From: Bacillus sp. SD088
GTDB taxonomy: Bacteria; Bacillota; Bacilli; Bacillales; Bacillaceae_C
DNA: 64,000 nucleotides
Direction: 5' to 3'
Assembly: GCF_017355205.1 (NCBI RefSeq)
Contig: NZ_JADIJK010000003.1
Coordinates: 204,789-268,788 of the forward strand
The position numbers were made by a program, and so were the translations under genes. The notes under the pieces are model-generated. The model searched no databases and was not told the origin of the DNA. It saw only the letters and a list, made by a program, of their open reading frames with translations. Positions 7,917-16,991 of this stretch are shown here, piece by piece; position 1 is the first letter of the stretch, and each line of letters begins with the position of its first letter.

Positions 7917-9215
7917 TTACTTTACAGACACTTTTTCTACGGCTTTTTCGATCGCTTGATTAAGATCAGCTATAATATCTTCGACAGCTTCAAGACCAAC
8001 CGAGATGCGAATTAATTCTTCCTTTACCCCAACAACCTTTAACTCTTCCGCACTTAATTGTTGATGCGTTGTGGAAGCAGGGTGGATAATTAATGATTTT
8101 GCATCTCCGACATTCGCAACATGGGAAAATAATTTCACATGGTCAATGGTTTGTCTTCCTACTTCTCTTCCACCCTTAATGCCGAATACGATGATTGAGC
8201 CAGCACCTTTTGGTAGATATTTTTGCGCTAGTTCATTGGAAGGGTGATTTTCTAAGCCAGGATATGACACCCACTCAATCGCTTCATGATTCTCTAAAAA
8301 TTCCGCTACGGCTTTTGCATTTTCTATATGTTTATCAATTCTCAAATGTAATGTTTCTAGCCCTTGTAATAATTGGAAAGCATTATCTGGGCTTAAGCAT
8401 GGTCCGAAATCACGCAGTAATTGCACACGTAATTTTGTTGCAAAAGCAGCGTTAGGTACATCAATCCCATAACGAAGCCCATGATAAGTTTCATCTGGTT
8501 CGACAAAATCAGGGAATTTCTCGTTATTCCAATCAAACTTTCCTGAATCAACTACAACTCCACCGATTACAGTGCCATGGCCGCCAATCCATTTTGTTGC
8601 AGAATGGATGACAATATCCGCTCCCCACTCAATCGGCTTACAAAGATACGGTGTTGAAAAAGTGCTATCGACAATAAGTGGAATCTCATTTTCATGCGCA
8701 ATTTTTGCAACAGCTTCCACATCAAGAATATGCAGGCTTGGGTTTCCAATAATCTCGCCAAAAAGTGCTTTTGTTTTTGGTGTGATCGCTTTGCGGAAAT
8801 TTTCCGGATCTTTCGGATCTACAAACTTCACATTAATTCCATATTTTGGCAGTGTCACAGCAAATAGATTATACGTACCTCCATATAGATCCGTGGCCGC
8901 AACGATTTCATCACCAGCACGTGTAATATTCAAAATCGAGAAAGCAATGGCAGCCATTCCAGATGATAGACCAACAGCAGCCGTACCCCCTTCAAGCAAA
9001 GCGACTCTTTTTTCAAATACATCAACCGTTGGGTTGGTAATCCTTGTATAGATATTTCCCGGTACTTCTAATCCAAATACCTTTTGCGCATACTCCGAAT
9101 CTTTAAATACATAAGAGGTTGTTCTATGTACTGGAACAGCGCGTGCTCCTGTTTCATCAGGCTCTTGTCCTCCGTGCAATAATAAGGTTTCTGGTTTATA
9201 TTGTTCTTGTGACAT
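7917..9215 (-). CDS. metY: O-acetylhomoserine sulfhydrylase
   Basis: The product has 432 residues, the usual length for MetY of the Cys/Met-metabolism PLP enzyme family. PLP is bound by the lysine in SATKWIGGHG (K208); the N-terminal YTRITNPT motif (56-63) and DLYGGTYNLF (about 109-118) are typical. The enzyme makes homocysteine from O-acetylhomoserine and sulfide in the cytosol. It is preceded by a SAM-I riboswitch, a transcription-off switch, which confirms the methionine assignment. A GAGGACGAGAGG ribosome binding site precedes the ATG. Confidence 0.93.
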   Translation of the reverse strand: MSQEQYKPETLLLHGGQEPDETGARAVPVHRTTSYVFKDSEYAQKVFGLEVPGNIYTRITNPTVDVFEKRVALLEGGTAAVGLSSGMAAIAFSILNITRAGDEIVAATDLYGGTYNLFAVTLPKYGINVKFVDPKDPENFRKAITPKTKALFGEIIGNPSLHILDVEAVAKIAHENEIPLIVDSTFSTPYLCKPIEWGADIVIHSATKWIGGHGTVIGGVVVDSGKFDWNNEKFPDFVEPDETYHGLRYGIDVPNAAFATKLRVQLLRDFGPCLSPDNAFQLLQGLETLHLRIDKHIENAKAVAEFLENHEAIEWVSYPGLENHPSNELAQKYLPKGAGSIIVFGIKGGREVGRQTIDHVKLFSHVANVGDAKSLIIHPASTTHQQLSAEELKVVGVKEELIRISVGLEAVEDIIADLNQAIEKAVEKVSVK

Positions 9216-9262
9216 TTCCTCTCGTCCTCCTTAATGATATCATCCTCATCGCTAACACTAGT

Positions 9263-9294
9263 CAAAAAACCCCCTTCTGATAAGAAGAGGGTTT
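9263..9294 (-). terminator. Riboswitch-controlled terminator
   Basis: AAACCCTCTTC and GAAGGGGGTTT form a stem followed by a T-run on the minus strand, between the SAM-I aptamer and the metY start. This is the expression platform of the riboswitch. Confidence 0.88.
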
Positions 9295-9309
9295 GATTGT
9301 ATTTCCGCT

Positions 9310-9420
9310 CCTTATCTCTCAGACCATGCAGTCTGTAGGAATTAGCACCTTTTCAGAATAATTCCTCTGAAGGTTGCTGGGCATCGCAGGGCCTATCCCT
9401 CCGCCACTCTTGATAAGAGT
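9310..9420 (-). promoter_or_regulatory. SAM-I (S-box) riboswitch
   Basis: Read on the minus strand the region has the S-box signatures: CTTATCAAGAG (P1 5' side), GGCGGAGGGATAGGCCC, GATGCCCAGCAACC (core), a P3/P4 section, and CTGAGAGATAAG (P1 3' side, pairing CTTATC with GATAAG). It binds S-adenosylmethionine and then promotes formation of the terminator at 9263-9294, shutting off metY. Confidence 0.93.
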
Positions 9421-9446
9421 ATTACGATTCACTGTTATTAACATCA

Positions 9447-9476
9447 AGTATAGTCTATTATTCTCTAAGAAGTCAA
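9447..9476 (-). promoter_or_regulatory. Sigma-A promoter for metY leader
   Basis: On the minus strand TTGACT and TATACT are separated by 18 bases and lie about 25 bases upstream of the SAM-I aptamer. Confidence 0.65.
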
Positions 9477-9519
9477 CCTTATTTTCAAATAATATATCCA
9501 TTATCTTGTTGTTTACTGT

Positions 9520-10131
9520 CTATTTTAAATCTTTTACAAGCCTTTCCATCATTTCTTCGTCCATAGGACCAATAATACTTTTCGCTATCAATCCATTGGA
9601 ATTGATAAAGTAACTTGTCGGAATAGAGATAACCTGGTATTTATCGCCCACTTCTCCCTTTTCATCTAACAGAATAGGAAAATGCAATCCATACTCCTTG
9701 ACAAACTTTTCAACTTTTTCTCGCTTATTGCCAACACGTTCACCGGAAGTAAGATTCACAGCAATCACTTCTACACCTAATTCTTCCGCTTTTTCTTGAT
9801 AAAATTTCTCCATATGGGGCATTTCTGCTTTACAAGGACCACACCAGCTTGCCCAAAAGTTCAATAATACTTTCTTTCCATGTAGGTCAGATAGTTTGAA
9901 CTTTTCACCAGTTAATGTTTCTAATTCAAAATCAGGTGGAATATCCCCTTCGGTTAAGCCTTCCGAATAAACGCCATTGGATGTTTCGGTGGCAGCCTCC
10001 AGCCTTTGCTGGAGAACTTGTTCTTGAATTTCTTCCACTTCTTTCTTCGCTTGTGTTTCTTGGACAATATTAATGACTAAAACCCCTGCTAAAATCGCTA
10101 AAAGACTAAAGCCAAATATTTTCTTCGTCAT
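9520..10131 (-). CDS. TlpA/ResA-like membrane-anchored thiol-disulfide oxidoreductase
   Basis: Starting at ATG 10131 the product has 203 residues. A signal anchor (5-23) is followed by a helical linker (27-45) and a thioredoxin fold with active site W96-C97-G-P-C100. AVNLTSGERVGNKREKVEKF and IPTSYFIN (cis-Pro) are typical of the TlpA/ResA/StoA group (about 180 residues). Such proteins keep extracytoplasmic thiols reduced, for example in cytochrome c maturation or sporulation. The ATG overlaps the stop of the upstream membrane-protein gene by four bases, so the two are translationally coupled. A longer reading from 10278 lacks a ribosome binding site. Confidence 0.85.
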   Translation of the reverse strand: MTKKIFGFSLLAILAGVLVINIVQETQAKKEVEEIQEQVLQQRLEAATETSNGVYSEGLTEGDIPPDFELETLTGEKFKLSDLHGKKVLLNFWASWCGPCKAEMPHMEKFYQEKAEELGVEVIAVNLTSGERVGNKREKVEKFVKEYGLHFPILLDEKGEVGDKYQVISIPTSYFINSNGLIAKSIIGPMDEEMMERLVKDLK

Positions 10132-10736
10132 GATGAAACCTCCCATTTTCGCAAAGCTATCACTAAGATTATAGCCATGAGGAAATAAGTGACCATTGGA
10201 ATGGATAGTAAAGAGTGATGAAGGGAATAAAATATCGCCTGCACAGCTGTATAAAGAATTAGTAATTGTTCTTTCCATAATAACTGATTTTTATTCGACA
10301 CGAATAATATGAATACTCCACCGATGAATAATTGCATTCCCGTCCATAGGAAAGACCCTTGATTCAAAATAGCCTGGAGTACCTCATATACAATCATGGA
10401 GCAAATCCAAGCTTGATACATATTCGCTACTTGCAAATTCCGAAGTCTAACCTTATGTAATGTATAAAAAATTGTTACTGCAAAACCAAGCCAGTATCCC
10501 TTCACACCGCCATTAAAGTATAAAATAGATAAGGGGTGAGCCCATATCATCGGAAATTGGAAAAGAAGGACACTGAACTTCCATGTTACCAGCCATATAA
10601 AAACAGCATTTCCATACCACTCTGCCGTCAACCTCTTTTTACAGAAATATAGGCCTGCAGCTGTAAGGATGCAGGCACCGACAATCGCAATCCAAGAAGC
10701 GGGAATCGTTAATGTACCAATGGTATACCACTTAAT
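10128..10736 (-). CDS. Multi-pass membrane protein coupled to the TlpA-like protein; possible ATT start
   Basis: The open frame can begin at TTG 10631 (167 residues) or, more convincingly, at ATT 10736 (202 residues). The longer form adds a clear membrane segment (WYTIGTLTIPASWIAIVGAC). GAGGG lies seven bases before the ATT, and no ATG/GTG/TTG exists in frame between the upstream stop and 10631. About six hydrophobic segments cover most of the protein. I do not recognise the family. Overlap with the thioredoxin-like gene suggests that it supplies electrons or anchors that protein, in the way CcdA does for ResA, but no conserved cysteine pair typical of CcdA is seen. Confidence 0.6.
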   Translation of the reverse strand: MKWYTIGTLTIPASWIAIVGACILTAAGLYFCKKRLTAEWYGNAVFIWLVTWKFSVLLFQFPMIWAHPLSILYFNGGVKGYWLGFAVTIFYTLHKVRLRNLQVANMYQAWICSMIVYEVLQAILNQGSFLWTGMQLFIGGVFILFVSNKNQLLWKEQLLILYTAVQAIFYSLHHSLLSIPMVTYFLMAIILVIALRKWEVSS

Positions 10737-10771
10737 GAATCATCCCTCACTTTCCAAAGACAAATATCGCC

Positions 10772-11012
10772 TTATAAATGCATGTTCAAAAAGGACCAAG
10801 TCGGCGTCAATCGTAAACATCCGACACTAGTACGTCATGTATGTCGAAAGTTCGAGGCGGACTTGTATAGGATGTACTGACTTCCGTGTTGTCCACAGGA
10901 CGTGGGCAATTTTAGCGGGAGATCCTTTAGCTCGCAGGGCCATTTTTACAGTGACCTACAGGAAGGAAGTTATAAAAGCGTTGCGACAGGATGTCGCCTT
11001 TGAACATCCTCT
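10772..11012. repeat. Family A repeat
   Basis: Starts at TAAATGCATGTTCAAAAAGG and ends at TTTGAACATCCTCTACAAAA, with inverted ends. The interior carries GACACTAGTACGTCATGTAT, shared with families B and C, and the arm GCGACAGGATGTCGC. Its right end meets the stop codon of cls. Open frames inside are judged spurious. Confidence 0.8.
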
Positions 11013-12465
11013 ACAAAATCGGTGATAACAGGCGAGAAAATGATTCCTTAAAGCGAATGTAAAGAGAACGATTTTGGTATTCTTCCCAGCTTAATCCATG
11101 AGAATGCTTAACATCCTCATGAAAGATATCGACTAATTGTTGGACAAGTGCTCGATCATATAAAAAGGCATTCACTTCAAAATTTAATTTAAAGCTACGA
11201 ACATCAATATTTGCCGTACCAACTGTGGCAATTTTACCATCTGCAATAATCGTTTTTGCATGAATAAACCCATTATCGTAAATATAAACTTTCGCCCCTG
11301 TCTTTAGTAATTCTCCGACATTCGAATAGGTCGCCCAATATACAAAAGCGTGATCTGGTTTATTTGGAATCATCAATCTTACATCGACCCCTGAAAGAGC
11401 GGCTATTTTGATTGCATCAAGCACACTTGCATCTGGAATAAAATAAGGTGTCTGAATGTAAATATATTTTTTGGCTGATGAGATAAGTTTTAATATCCCA
11501 TATTTAATTTGCTCCCATTCAGAGTCAGGGCCGCTTGAAACAAGTTGGACATCTGTATCTCCTTTTGCACCAATTTCTGGAAAAAGTCTGTCCTCATAAC
11601 GAATTTTTGCCGATGAAGCTTGGTTCCAGTCGAGAATAAATCTCGTCTGCATGCTAAAAACAGCCTTACCGCTGATTTTTAGATGGGTATCTCGCCAGTA
11701 ACCAAATTTTTTATTTAGCCCAAGATACTCATCGCCAATATTGAATCCTCCGATATAACCATTTTCACCATCAATGATCACTAGCTTGCGGTGGTTGCGA
11801 AAATTCACCTGTAAATTTAAGTGGGGGATTAAAGCAGGAAAAAAAGCACTTGCCTTTCCACCAGCTTCAAGCAAAGGTCGGAAAAATCTTTTTGGTAATC
11901 GTCTTGAGCCCATTGCATCATATAAGACTTTTACATCTACGCCTTCTTTCGCCTTTTTGACAAGCATTTGCAGTAACTCATTGCCAAGTTTATCATTCCT
12001 CATAATATAATATTCCATGTGGATATGATCTTTCGCTTTGTCTAAATCCTGTAATAAAGATTGAAACTTATCTTTTCCATCAATAAAAATCTCTACCTTA
12101 TTATCTTGGGTTAATATGGAACGATCATTCACAAGCAACATATAGATGAGATCTTTATATTGAATTGTTTTCGTATCGTGGAAAGGAAATTCTCCAGTTT
12201 GTAATAGTTCAATTTGATTTTTAGTAATCTCCATAATGCCAATTTTATTCGAATCTTTCCATTGAAAAAGCTTTTTACGGCTTAAATTCTGTCCGAAGAT
12301 AAGATATAAAATAAAGCCAGCTACAGGGACAAAAAATAGAACTAATAGCCAAGCCCATGTTGAGCCAGGATCTCTTCTTTCCAAAAACACTACGAAGACA
12401 GCCAAGATAATATTTAATAAAAGTGCTAAACTAACCAAAGCTGCACTAATCGCTGTAAAAGTCAT
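11011..12465 (-). CDS. cls: Cardiolipin synthase
   Basis: I choose ATG 12465 because GGGGAG lies five bases upstream; ATG 12483 has no close ribosome binding site. The 484-residue protein has two N-terminal membrane helices (about 2-24 and 33-54), a short cytoplasmic linker, and two phospholipase-D HKD motifs: NHRKLVIIDG (about 216-225) and HAKTIIADG (about 396-404). It condenses two phosphatidylglycerol molecules to cardiolipin at the membrane. Length and layout match ClsA of Bacillus. The gene appears monocistronic. Confidence 0.93.
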   Translation of the reverse strand: MTFTAISAALVSLALLLNIILAVFVVFLERRDPGSTWAWLLVLFFVPVAGFILYLIFGQNLSRKKLFQWKDSNKIGIMEITKNQIELLQTGEFPFHDTKTIQYKDLIYMLLVNDRSILTQDNKVEIFIDGKDKFQSLLQDLDKAKDHIHMEYYIMRNDKLGNELLQMLVKKAKEGVDVKVLYDAMGSRRLPKRFFRPLLEAGGKASAFFPALIPHLNLQVNFRNHRKLVIIDGENGYIGGFNIGDEYLGLNKKFGYWRDTHLKISGKAVFSMQTRFILDWNQASSAKIRYEDRLFPEIGAKGDTDVQLVSSGPDSEWEQIKYGILKLISSAKKYIYIQTPYFIPDASVLDAIKIAALSGVDVRLMIPNKPDHAFVYWATYSNVGELLKTGAKVYIYDNGFIHAKTIIADGKIATVGTANIDVRSFKLNFEVNAFLYDRALVQQLVDIFHEDVKHSHGLSWEEYQNRSLYIRFKESFSRLLSPIL

Positions 12466-12810
12466 ATAGGCTCCCCACATCATTTATTTTCTGAAAGCAG
12501 ATTCCCCTCCTTAAGTATTTCAGAGGTACATCCTTTTCAGTTCTGGTTTATTTACCATATGAATGGCTAATTTTTCACAAAAAATACTCCACTATATCTT
12601 AGCATACTCTTTACATGAAAACACGAGGATTGAGCGTTTGAATTCACCTTTTGTCGGTAATTAGATCATCTAAGCGATTCACCTTTCTACTTCCTTGCCA
12701 ACTAACGCGATATTACAGTAATTTATTTGCTAAGAAACGAAAAAAGCCGCATCATCTTGATACGACTTTCAATCGGAAAAGGAGCACCTGGTAATAAGTT
12801 GTTCCCTTTA
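12466..12810. other. Gap between cls and the LytM gene
   Basis: About 345 bases. It contains the terminator of the upstream LytM gene (12741-12768) and an A+T-rich stretch that presumably carries the cls promoter. I see no open frame with a ribosome binding site and no repeat of families A to C. Confidence 0.6.
12741..12768 (-). terminator. Intrinsic terminator after the LytM hydrolase gene
   Basis: On the minus strand AAGTCGTATCA and TGATGCGGCTT pair with two G-T pairs around a three-base loop and are followed by six T residues. Confidence 0.75.
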
Positions 12811-14145
12811 TTAATTTAAGTAGTTTAATGGATCTACAGCATTCGATTTTGAACCGTTCCATAATCCACCTGCATGAACTTCAAAATGCAAATGTTGACC
12901 AAAAGAATGTCCTGTATTTCCCATAACGCCAAGTTTTTGACCTTTTTTCACCGATTGTCCTTCTGATACACTGCGACTTCTCATATGTGCATACACTGTT
13001 TCATAGGTTTTTCCGTCAATATGATGAATTACAAACACGACTTCTCCATAGCTGGAAGATTGGTAGGATCTATGTACAACCCCATCGGCAGCCGCTACAA
13101 TTGGTACGGCCCCACTATTGGCAATATCAATCCCAAAGTGGGTTGCTCCCCATCTTCCTCCAAAACCAGATGAAACAGTTCCAGCAGCCGGCCAAGAGAA
13201 AGTACCCGAACTTGCTGGCGGGGTCTCCGGACTTGTAGAAGAACTATTAGAATCACTTGAGCTACCAGAACTACTGGATTCAGGTGGAGGTGTTTGACTC
13301 TTTGTCACCGCAGGCGCTTCATTTGTTTGAGCTTCTTCTGCTTTTTTGGCTTCTTCCGCAATTCTATCTTTTTCCTGTTGAATCGCTTTTTGTAAAGTCT
13401 CCTCTTGAGTGCTTAATAGTGCTTCTTCTTCCTCAAGAGACATTTTTTCGCTTTCAGCATGCTTTTTCTGAGCAGCTAGTTCATCCATTAACACTTTCTT
13501 TTCATCATTCTGTGACTTCAAGTCCGCTTTTATAACTTCTAATTCTTCCAGCATTTCATTTAAGCTAGCAAGCTTCTCTTCTACTTTCTTCTGATCAGCC
13601 TCTAACTTTTCCATATCTGCCTGTTGCTCTTCTAAAATCTTTCTATCCGCACTAACTAATGTCGAAACAGCTGAGACACGATCCACTAAATCTCCAAAGC
13701 TGTTAGCGCCTAATACAACATCAATAAATTTAACAGAACCACCATTTTGTTGAATATTTCTTGCGCGGTCTCTGAGTACTTCATTTCTCTTTTCAATTCG
13801 TTCTTTCAACTCTTTAATTTCCTCTTTTAATTGCTCAATTTCTGCTTTTGTATCGTCAATTTGCTGTTCTTTTTCTTTTAATTTTTGATCCGTATCGGCA
13901 ATCTTCATTTCTAATTTCTCAATTTCGTCTTCAACCGAATGTTGCTGGTTTAAAATATTAGAAATTTCCCCGTCTTTTTGATTGATCGATTCATTTACAT
14001 TCGATTTCTTATTATGAATATCGGATTGTTGTTGCTCGAGATCATTCAGTTTAGAAGTGGCTTGTGCCTTTCCCGTATTCGAAAATAAACCTCCACAAAC
14101 CAACGTTGCTGCCAGTGTCACCGAAAGTACTGAACTTTTTTTCAA
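12811..14145 (-). CDS. Secreted coiled-coil LytM (M23) peptidoglycan hydrolase, EnvC/PcsB-like
   Basis: TTG 14145 is the start, nine bases after AAAGGGG. The 444-residue protein has a signal peptide ending near AQA (29), a long Glu/Lys-rich coiled coil (about 30-265), a Ser/Pro linker (about 280-318) and a LytM domain (about 320-444) with zinc ligands in HFGIDIA and HLHFEVH and a YAHM motif. Such proteins cut cross-links in the wall. The coiled coil plus placement directly downstream of ftsEX matches EnvC/PcsB-type enzymes that the FtsEX complex switches on; B. subtilis uses CwlO in this role, encoded elsewhere. That FtsEX controls this enzyme is inferred. Confidence 0.85.
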   Translation of the reverse strand: MKKSSVLSVTLAATLVCGGLFSNTGKAQATSKLNDLEQQQSDIHNKKSNVNESINQKDGEISNILNQQHSVEDEIEKLEMKIADTDQKLKEKEQQIDDTKAEIEQLKEEIKELKERIEKRNEVLRDRARNIQQNGGSVKFIDVVLGANSFGDLVDRVSAVSTLVSADRKILEEQQADMEKLEADQKKVEEKLASLNEMLEELEVIKADLKSQNDEKKVLMDELAAQKKHAESEKMSLEEEEALLSTQEETLQKAIQQEKDRIAEEAKKAEEAQTNEAPAVTKSQTPPPESSSSGSSSDSNSSSTSPETPPASSGTFSWPAAGTVSSGFGGRWGATHFGIDIANSGAVPIVAAADGVVHRSYQSSSYGEVVFVIHHIDGKTYETVYAHMRSRSVSEGQSVKKGQKLGVMGNTGHSFGQHLHFEVHAGGLWNGSKSNAVDPLNYLN

Positions 14146-14167
14146 GAATCGTTTCCCCTTTCTCCCC

Positions 14168-14236
14168 TTGCATTTATCCTGGATTACCTTCCAATCAGTG
14201 GGATGAAAGAACCCTACTGAATGAAGTTTGACGGTA
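14168..14236. repeat. Degenerate family C repeat trace
   Basis: TTTATCC, then CCAATCAGTGGGATGAAAGA and CCTACTGAATGAAG, recall the CAATCAGTGGGGG hairpin arm of family C. Arms are shortened and mismatched. It lies in the ftsX-LytM gap. Confidence 0.45.
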
Positions 14237-14288
14237 TCCGCTGTCTAGACCAATGCAATTTTCTTCAAGATGCTTATTCGAAATTTGC

Positions 14289-15179
14289 TTATACTTTTAA
14301 GAAGCGTCGAACAGAAATGAAACTCCCCCATGCTCCGATAATGACGCCGATCAGTAAAAGTAAGAGACTTACCTGATAGACAAATGGTGTATATTCAAGC
14401 GGGGACATAAAATAATCATCTGGAATACGTTGTGACAAAAAGTCATATCCATAATTATATGCTGTTGCAACAATGCCAATAGGAATCACAGAACCTAGTA
14501 TCCCCAACCAAATACCTTCAAAAATAAATGGCCAACGTATAAACCAATTCGTTGCTCCTACTAGTTTCATAATTTCTATTTCTCTTCTTCTAGCAAAAAT
14601 AGTAATTTTAATCGTATTTGAGATTAGAAACATAGCTGTAAACAATAATCCAACGACGAGAACGGCCCCAACATTGCGGCTTGTCCTTAATAAACTAAAC
14701 AAGTTCTCAACTTTTTTCTCGCCAAATTCAGCGGAATATACAAAATCTAATGCACGAATTTTTTGTGCCACAACAGGTGTTTCATCTGGTTGCCTCGTTT
14801 TGACAATAAAGACATCGTGAAGAGGATTTTCGTCATCACCAATAAGGCTCCATTCTTTCCCCATTGTTTGAATAAGATGATTGAGCTCGTCCTCTTTCGA
14901 CGAAAAGACAACCGACTCTATTTCGGGAATTCCCTCAATGTTTTCCCCTAATTCCTTTTGTTCATCTTTATTCGCCGTCAAGTCAATATGTACACGGATC
15001 TCCACATCATTTTCTATGTCCGTTGCAAATTTATTCATATTCATCATAATGACAAGAAAGACACCAACCAACAGCAATGTCACCGTGACTGCACTTATTG
15101 ACGCAAACGTCATCCAACCATTACGGCGCAGACTTTTGAAGCTTTCTCTCAGATGGCGACCGATGGTTCTAATTTTCAT
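14289..15179 (-). CDS. ftsX: Cell-division ABC transporter permease FtsX
   Basis: ATG 15179 gives 296 residues beginning MKIRTIGRHLRESFKSLRRN, which matches the Bacillus FtsX N-terminus; longer readings run back into ftsE. There are four membrane segments: about 22-44, then after a 125-residue extracytoplasmic loop three more (about 172-195, 218-240 and 262-285). FtsX transmits FtsE ATPase activity across the membrane to peptidoglycan hydrolases. The start overlaps the ftsE stop by 11 bases, so translation is coupled. The LytM hydrolase encoded next is its likely client. Confidence 0.93.
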   Translation of the reverse strand: MKIRTIGRHLRESFKSLRRNGWMTFASISAVTVTLLLVGVFLVIMMNMNKFATDIENDVEIRVHIDLTANKDEQKELGENIEGIPEIESVVFSSKEDELNHLIQTMGKEWSLIGDDENPLHDVFIVKTRQPDETPVVAQKIRALDFVYSAEFGEKKVENLFSLLRTSRNVGAVLVVGLLFTAMFLISNTIKITIFARRREIEIMKLVGATNWFIRWPFIFEGIWLGILGSVIPIGIVATAYNYGYDFLSQRIPDDYFMSPLEYTPFVYQVSLLLLLIGVIIGAWGSFISVRRFLKV

Positions 15180-15855
15180 AGCCATATTCCCCCCGATGCT
15201 CATCACGGACAATTCTTCCGTTTTCGATGGCAATAACCCGATGTGTAATAGTATTTACAATCTCTTTATTATGGGTGGCCATTATAACGGTTGTTCCATT
15301 TAAATTAATTTCTTCTAAAATACCCATGATTTCCCACGCTGTATCAGGATCCAAATTTCCAGTAGGTTCATCCGCTATAATCAACTTAGGATTATTGACG
15401 ATTGACCTCGCAATCGAAACACGTTGTTGTTCTCCGCCTGATAACTCTGAAGGAAGCATGCGCATTTTATGTTTCAGCCCGACCATGGAAAGAACGTCCA
15501 TCACTCTATTTTTAATGTCTTTCGGTCGATGTTCTGTTACTTCCAAAGCAAAAGCCACATTTTCAAAAATCGTCAATGTGGGCAATAATTTAAAGTCTTG
15601 AAAGACTACTCCAATATTACGTCTTAAAAAAGGAACTCTTCTATTTTTTAATGTGGATAAGTTAATCCCATTTACGAGTATTTTTCCCGATGTAGGTTTT
15701 TCTTCTCTATAGATCATTTTGATAAAAGTGGATTTACCAGCACCACTTGGACCAACAATATATATAAATTCACCCTGCTGTATATCAACATTAAAACGAT
15801 TAGCGGCTATAATGCCGTTCGGGTATTTTTTCACAATATCCTGCATTTTAATCAT
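15169..15855 (-). CDS. ftsE: Cell-division ABC transporter ATPase FtsE
   Basis: The 228-residue ATPase has Walker A GPSGAGKST (about 35-43), the Q-loop VVFQDFKLLP (about 83-92), the signature LSGGEQQR (about 138-145), Walker B LIIADEP (about 158-164) and the H-loop MATHNKE (about 195-201). It is close to B. subtilis FtsE along its length. It pairs with FtsX at the membrane. The two genes overlap. Confidence 0.95.
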   Translation of the reverse strand: MIKMQDIVKKYPNGIIAANRFNVDIQQGEFIYIVGPSGAGKSTFIKMIYREEKPTSGKILVNGINLSTLKNRRVPFLRRNIGVVFQDFKLLPTLTIFENVAFALEVTEHRPKDIKNRVMDVLSMVGLKHKMRMLPSELSGGEQQRVSIARSIVNNPKLIIADEPTGNLDPDTAWEIMGILEEINLNGTTVIMATHNKEIVNTITHRVIAIENGRIVRDEHRGEYGYEN

Positions 15856-15888
15856 TTTCTCACCCGACCTTAAAAAAAGCTGTATTTA

Positions 15889-16050
15889 TAAAGGTTGTTC
15901 AAAAATTCCGGTAAAAATGACACAGCGAATTTCTTCGTTGGCTTGCTTTCCGTTGCTCACGTATTAACTGCATACGTTCCGCTACTCAAAGTTACACCGC
16001 CTTGAACTTCTTGGTCCTTTTTATCCTCTTTTTTGAACATGCACTTAATA
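15889..16050. repeat. Family A repeat and the cccB-ftsE gap
   Basis: The repeat starts with AAGGTTGTTCAAAAATTCCG and ends with TTTTTTGAACATGCACTTAA; the interior TTCGTTGGCTTGC and CCGCTACTCAA match the copy at 44168. The remainder of the 585-base gap (16051-16439) is A+T-rich, presumably holding the ftsE promoter, and ends with the cccB terminator; no gene is seen there. Confidence 0.8.
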
Positions 16051-16398
16051 TGCTGTCAAATAAAGAGATTTCCCGTCAAACTATGACGAAATTTCATAAC
16101 AAATTCATTATAACATCCCAATTTGCGCTTTTATATTACAGTTATATTTCATTTTAGAGCTTTAGTTCTAAATTCTTATCTTTTGCGATAAAAACTATTA
16201 TTTTTCAAGTGATTTTTCATTAAATTTTGTTTATTTATCTCATGTTCCACAAATAAATAGAGTCAAAAGGCCTATATCTATCGGTGTTCTCCATAGGAAT
16301 AATAGTGGTATATTAACAAGAGTTTCGTCATCACTATATGACATTAGAAGGGGAATTCCGCACAAAAGAATAGAGGCTTTTGTCGTTTTAGTGATAAT

Positions 16399-16431
16399 AA
16401 AAAACGACAGTTGTTTCTCACTGTCGTTTTG
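16399..16431 (-). terminator. Intrinsic terminator after cccB
   Basis: AACGACAGT and ACTGTCGTT pair around a short loop and are followed by T residues on the minus strand. Confidence 0.85.
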
Positions 16432-16439
16432 TTTCTCAC

Positions 16440-16784
16440 TTATTTTTTCTCAGATAACCATTGAGCTACCTTGTCAGCGTCATCACCTGTAATGATATTT
16501 GGAGGCATTCCGGTTCGCCCATTTTCGATAACTTCTAAAATGTCATCTTTAGATAATTCTGCACCAATATGAGCTAACTCTGGTCCGTTTTTACCTTCAA
16601 GATTTTCTCCGTGACAAGAAATACAATTGTTTTTCACGATTTCCTCTGCATCATTTGTTGCGGTTTCGCCGCCTGTATCGTTGCCAGTATTATTATTATC
16701 AGCATTATCTCCACCACCGCCACAAGCAGCTAGACCAATCGCTAACATAAGTGCTAGTGGTAACCCCATCCATTTTTTTCTCAT
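16440..16784 (-). CDS. cccB: Lipoprotein cytochrome c551
   Basis: ATG 16784 follows AAAGGAGTTGTTCCC and gives 114 residues; the longer frame from 16973 has no such signal. A lipoprotein signal ends in LAAC (C21 is lipidated). A Gly/Asn/Asp linker follows, then a class I cytochrome c domain with haem motif C54-I-S-C57-H58 and axial methionine in TGMPPN (M93). It carries electrons on the outer face of the membrane, probably to the terminal oxidase. Position next to prfB and ftsE is as in B. subtilis. Confidence 0.93.
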   Translation of the reverse strand: MRKKWMGLPLALMLAIGLAACGGGGDNADNNNTGNDTGGETATNDAEEIVKNNCISCHGENLEGKNGPELAHIGAELSKDDILEVIENGRTGMPPNIITGDDADKVAQWLSEKK

Positions 16785-16937
16785 GGGAACAACTCCTTTT
16801 CTAGATTGATCTATTTTAGTATACCAATAACAGACATTAATTAAACGCAAAAAAACGGTGTGAAAATAGGTATAATCTTCCAAAAGCGATGGGACTCCAA
16901 CAGAGGCACGGGCTTGGGTAATTAGCACAAGTTTGTG

Positions 16938-16985
16938 AACCAAAAAAGGACTGAAAGAATAAGCTCCTTTCAACCCTTTTATTTT
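16938..16985 (-). terminator. Intrinsic terminator after prfB
   Basis: AAAAGGGTTGAAAG pairs with CTTTCAGTCCTTTT (two G-T pairs) and is followed by T residues. Confidence 0.75.
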
Positions 16986-16991
16986 TATTAT

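Noticed and set aside
10837..11025. Open frame in the cls-upstream repeat
   Set aside because: Lies in a family A repeat; no ribosome binding site.
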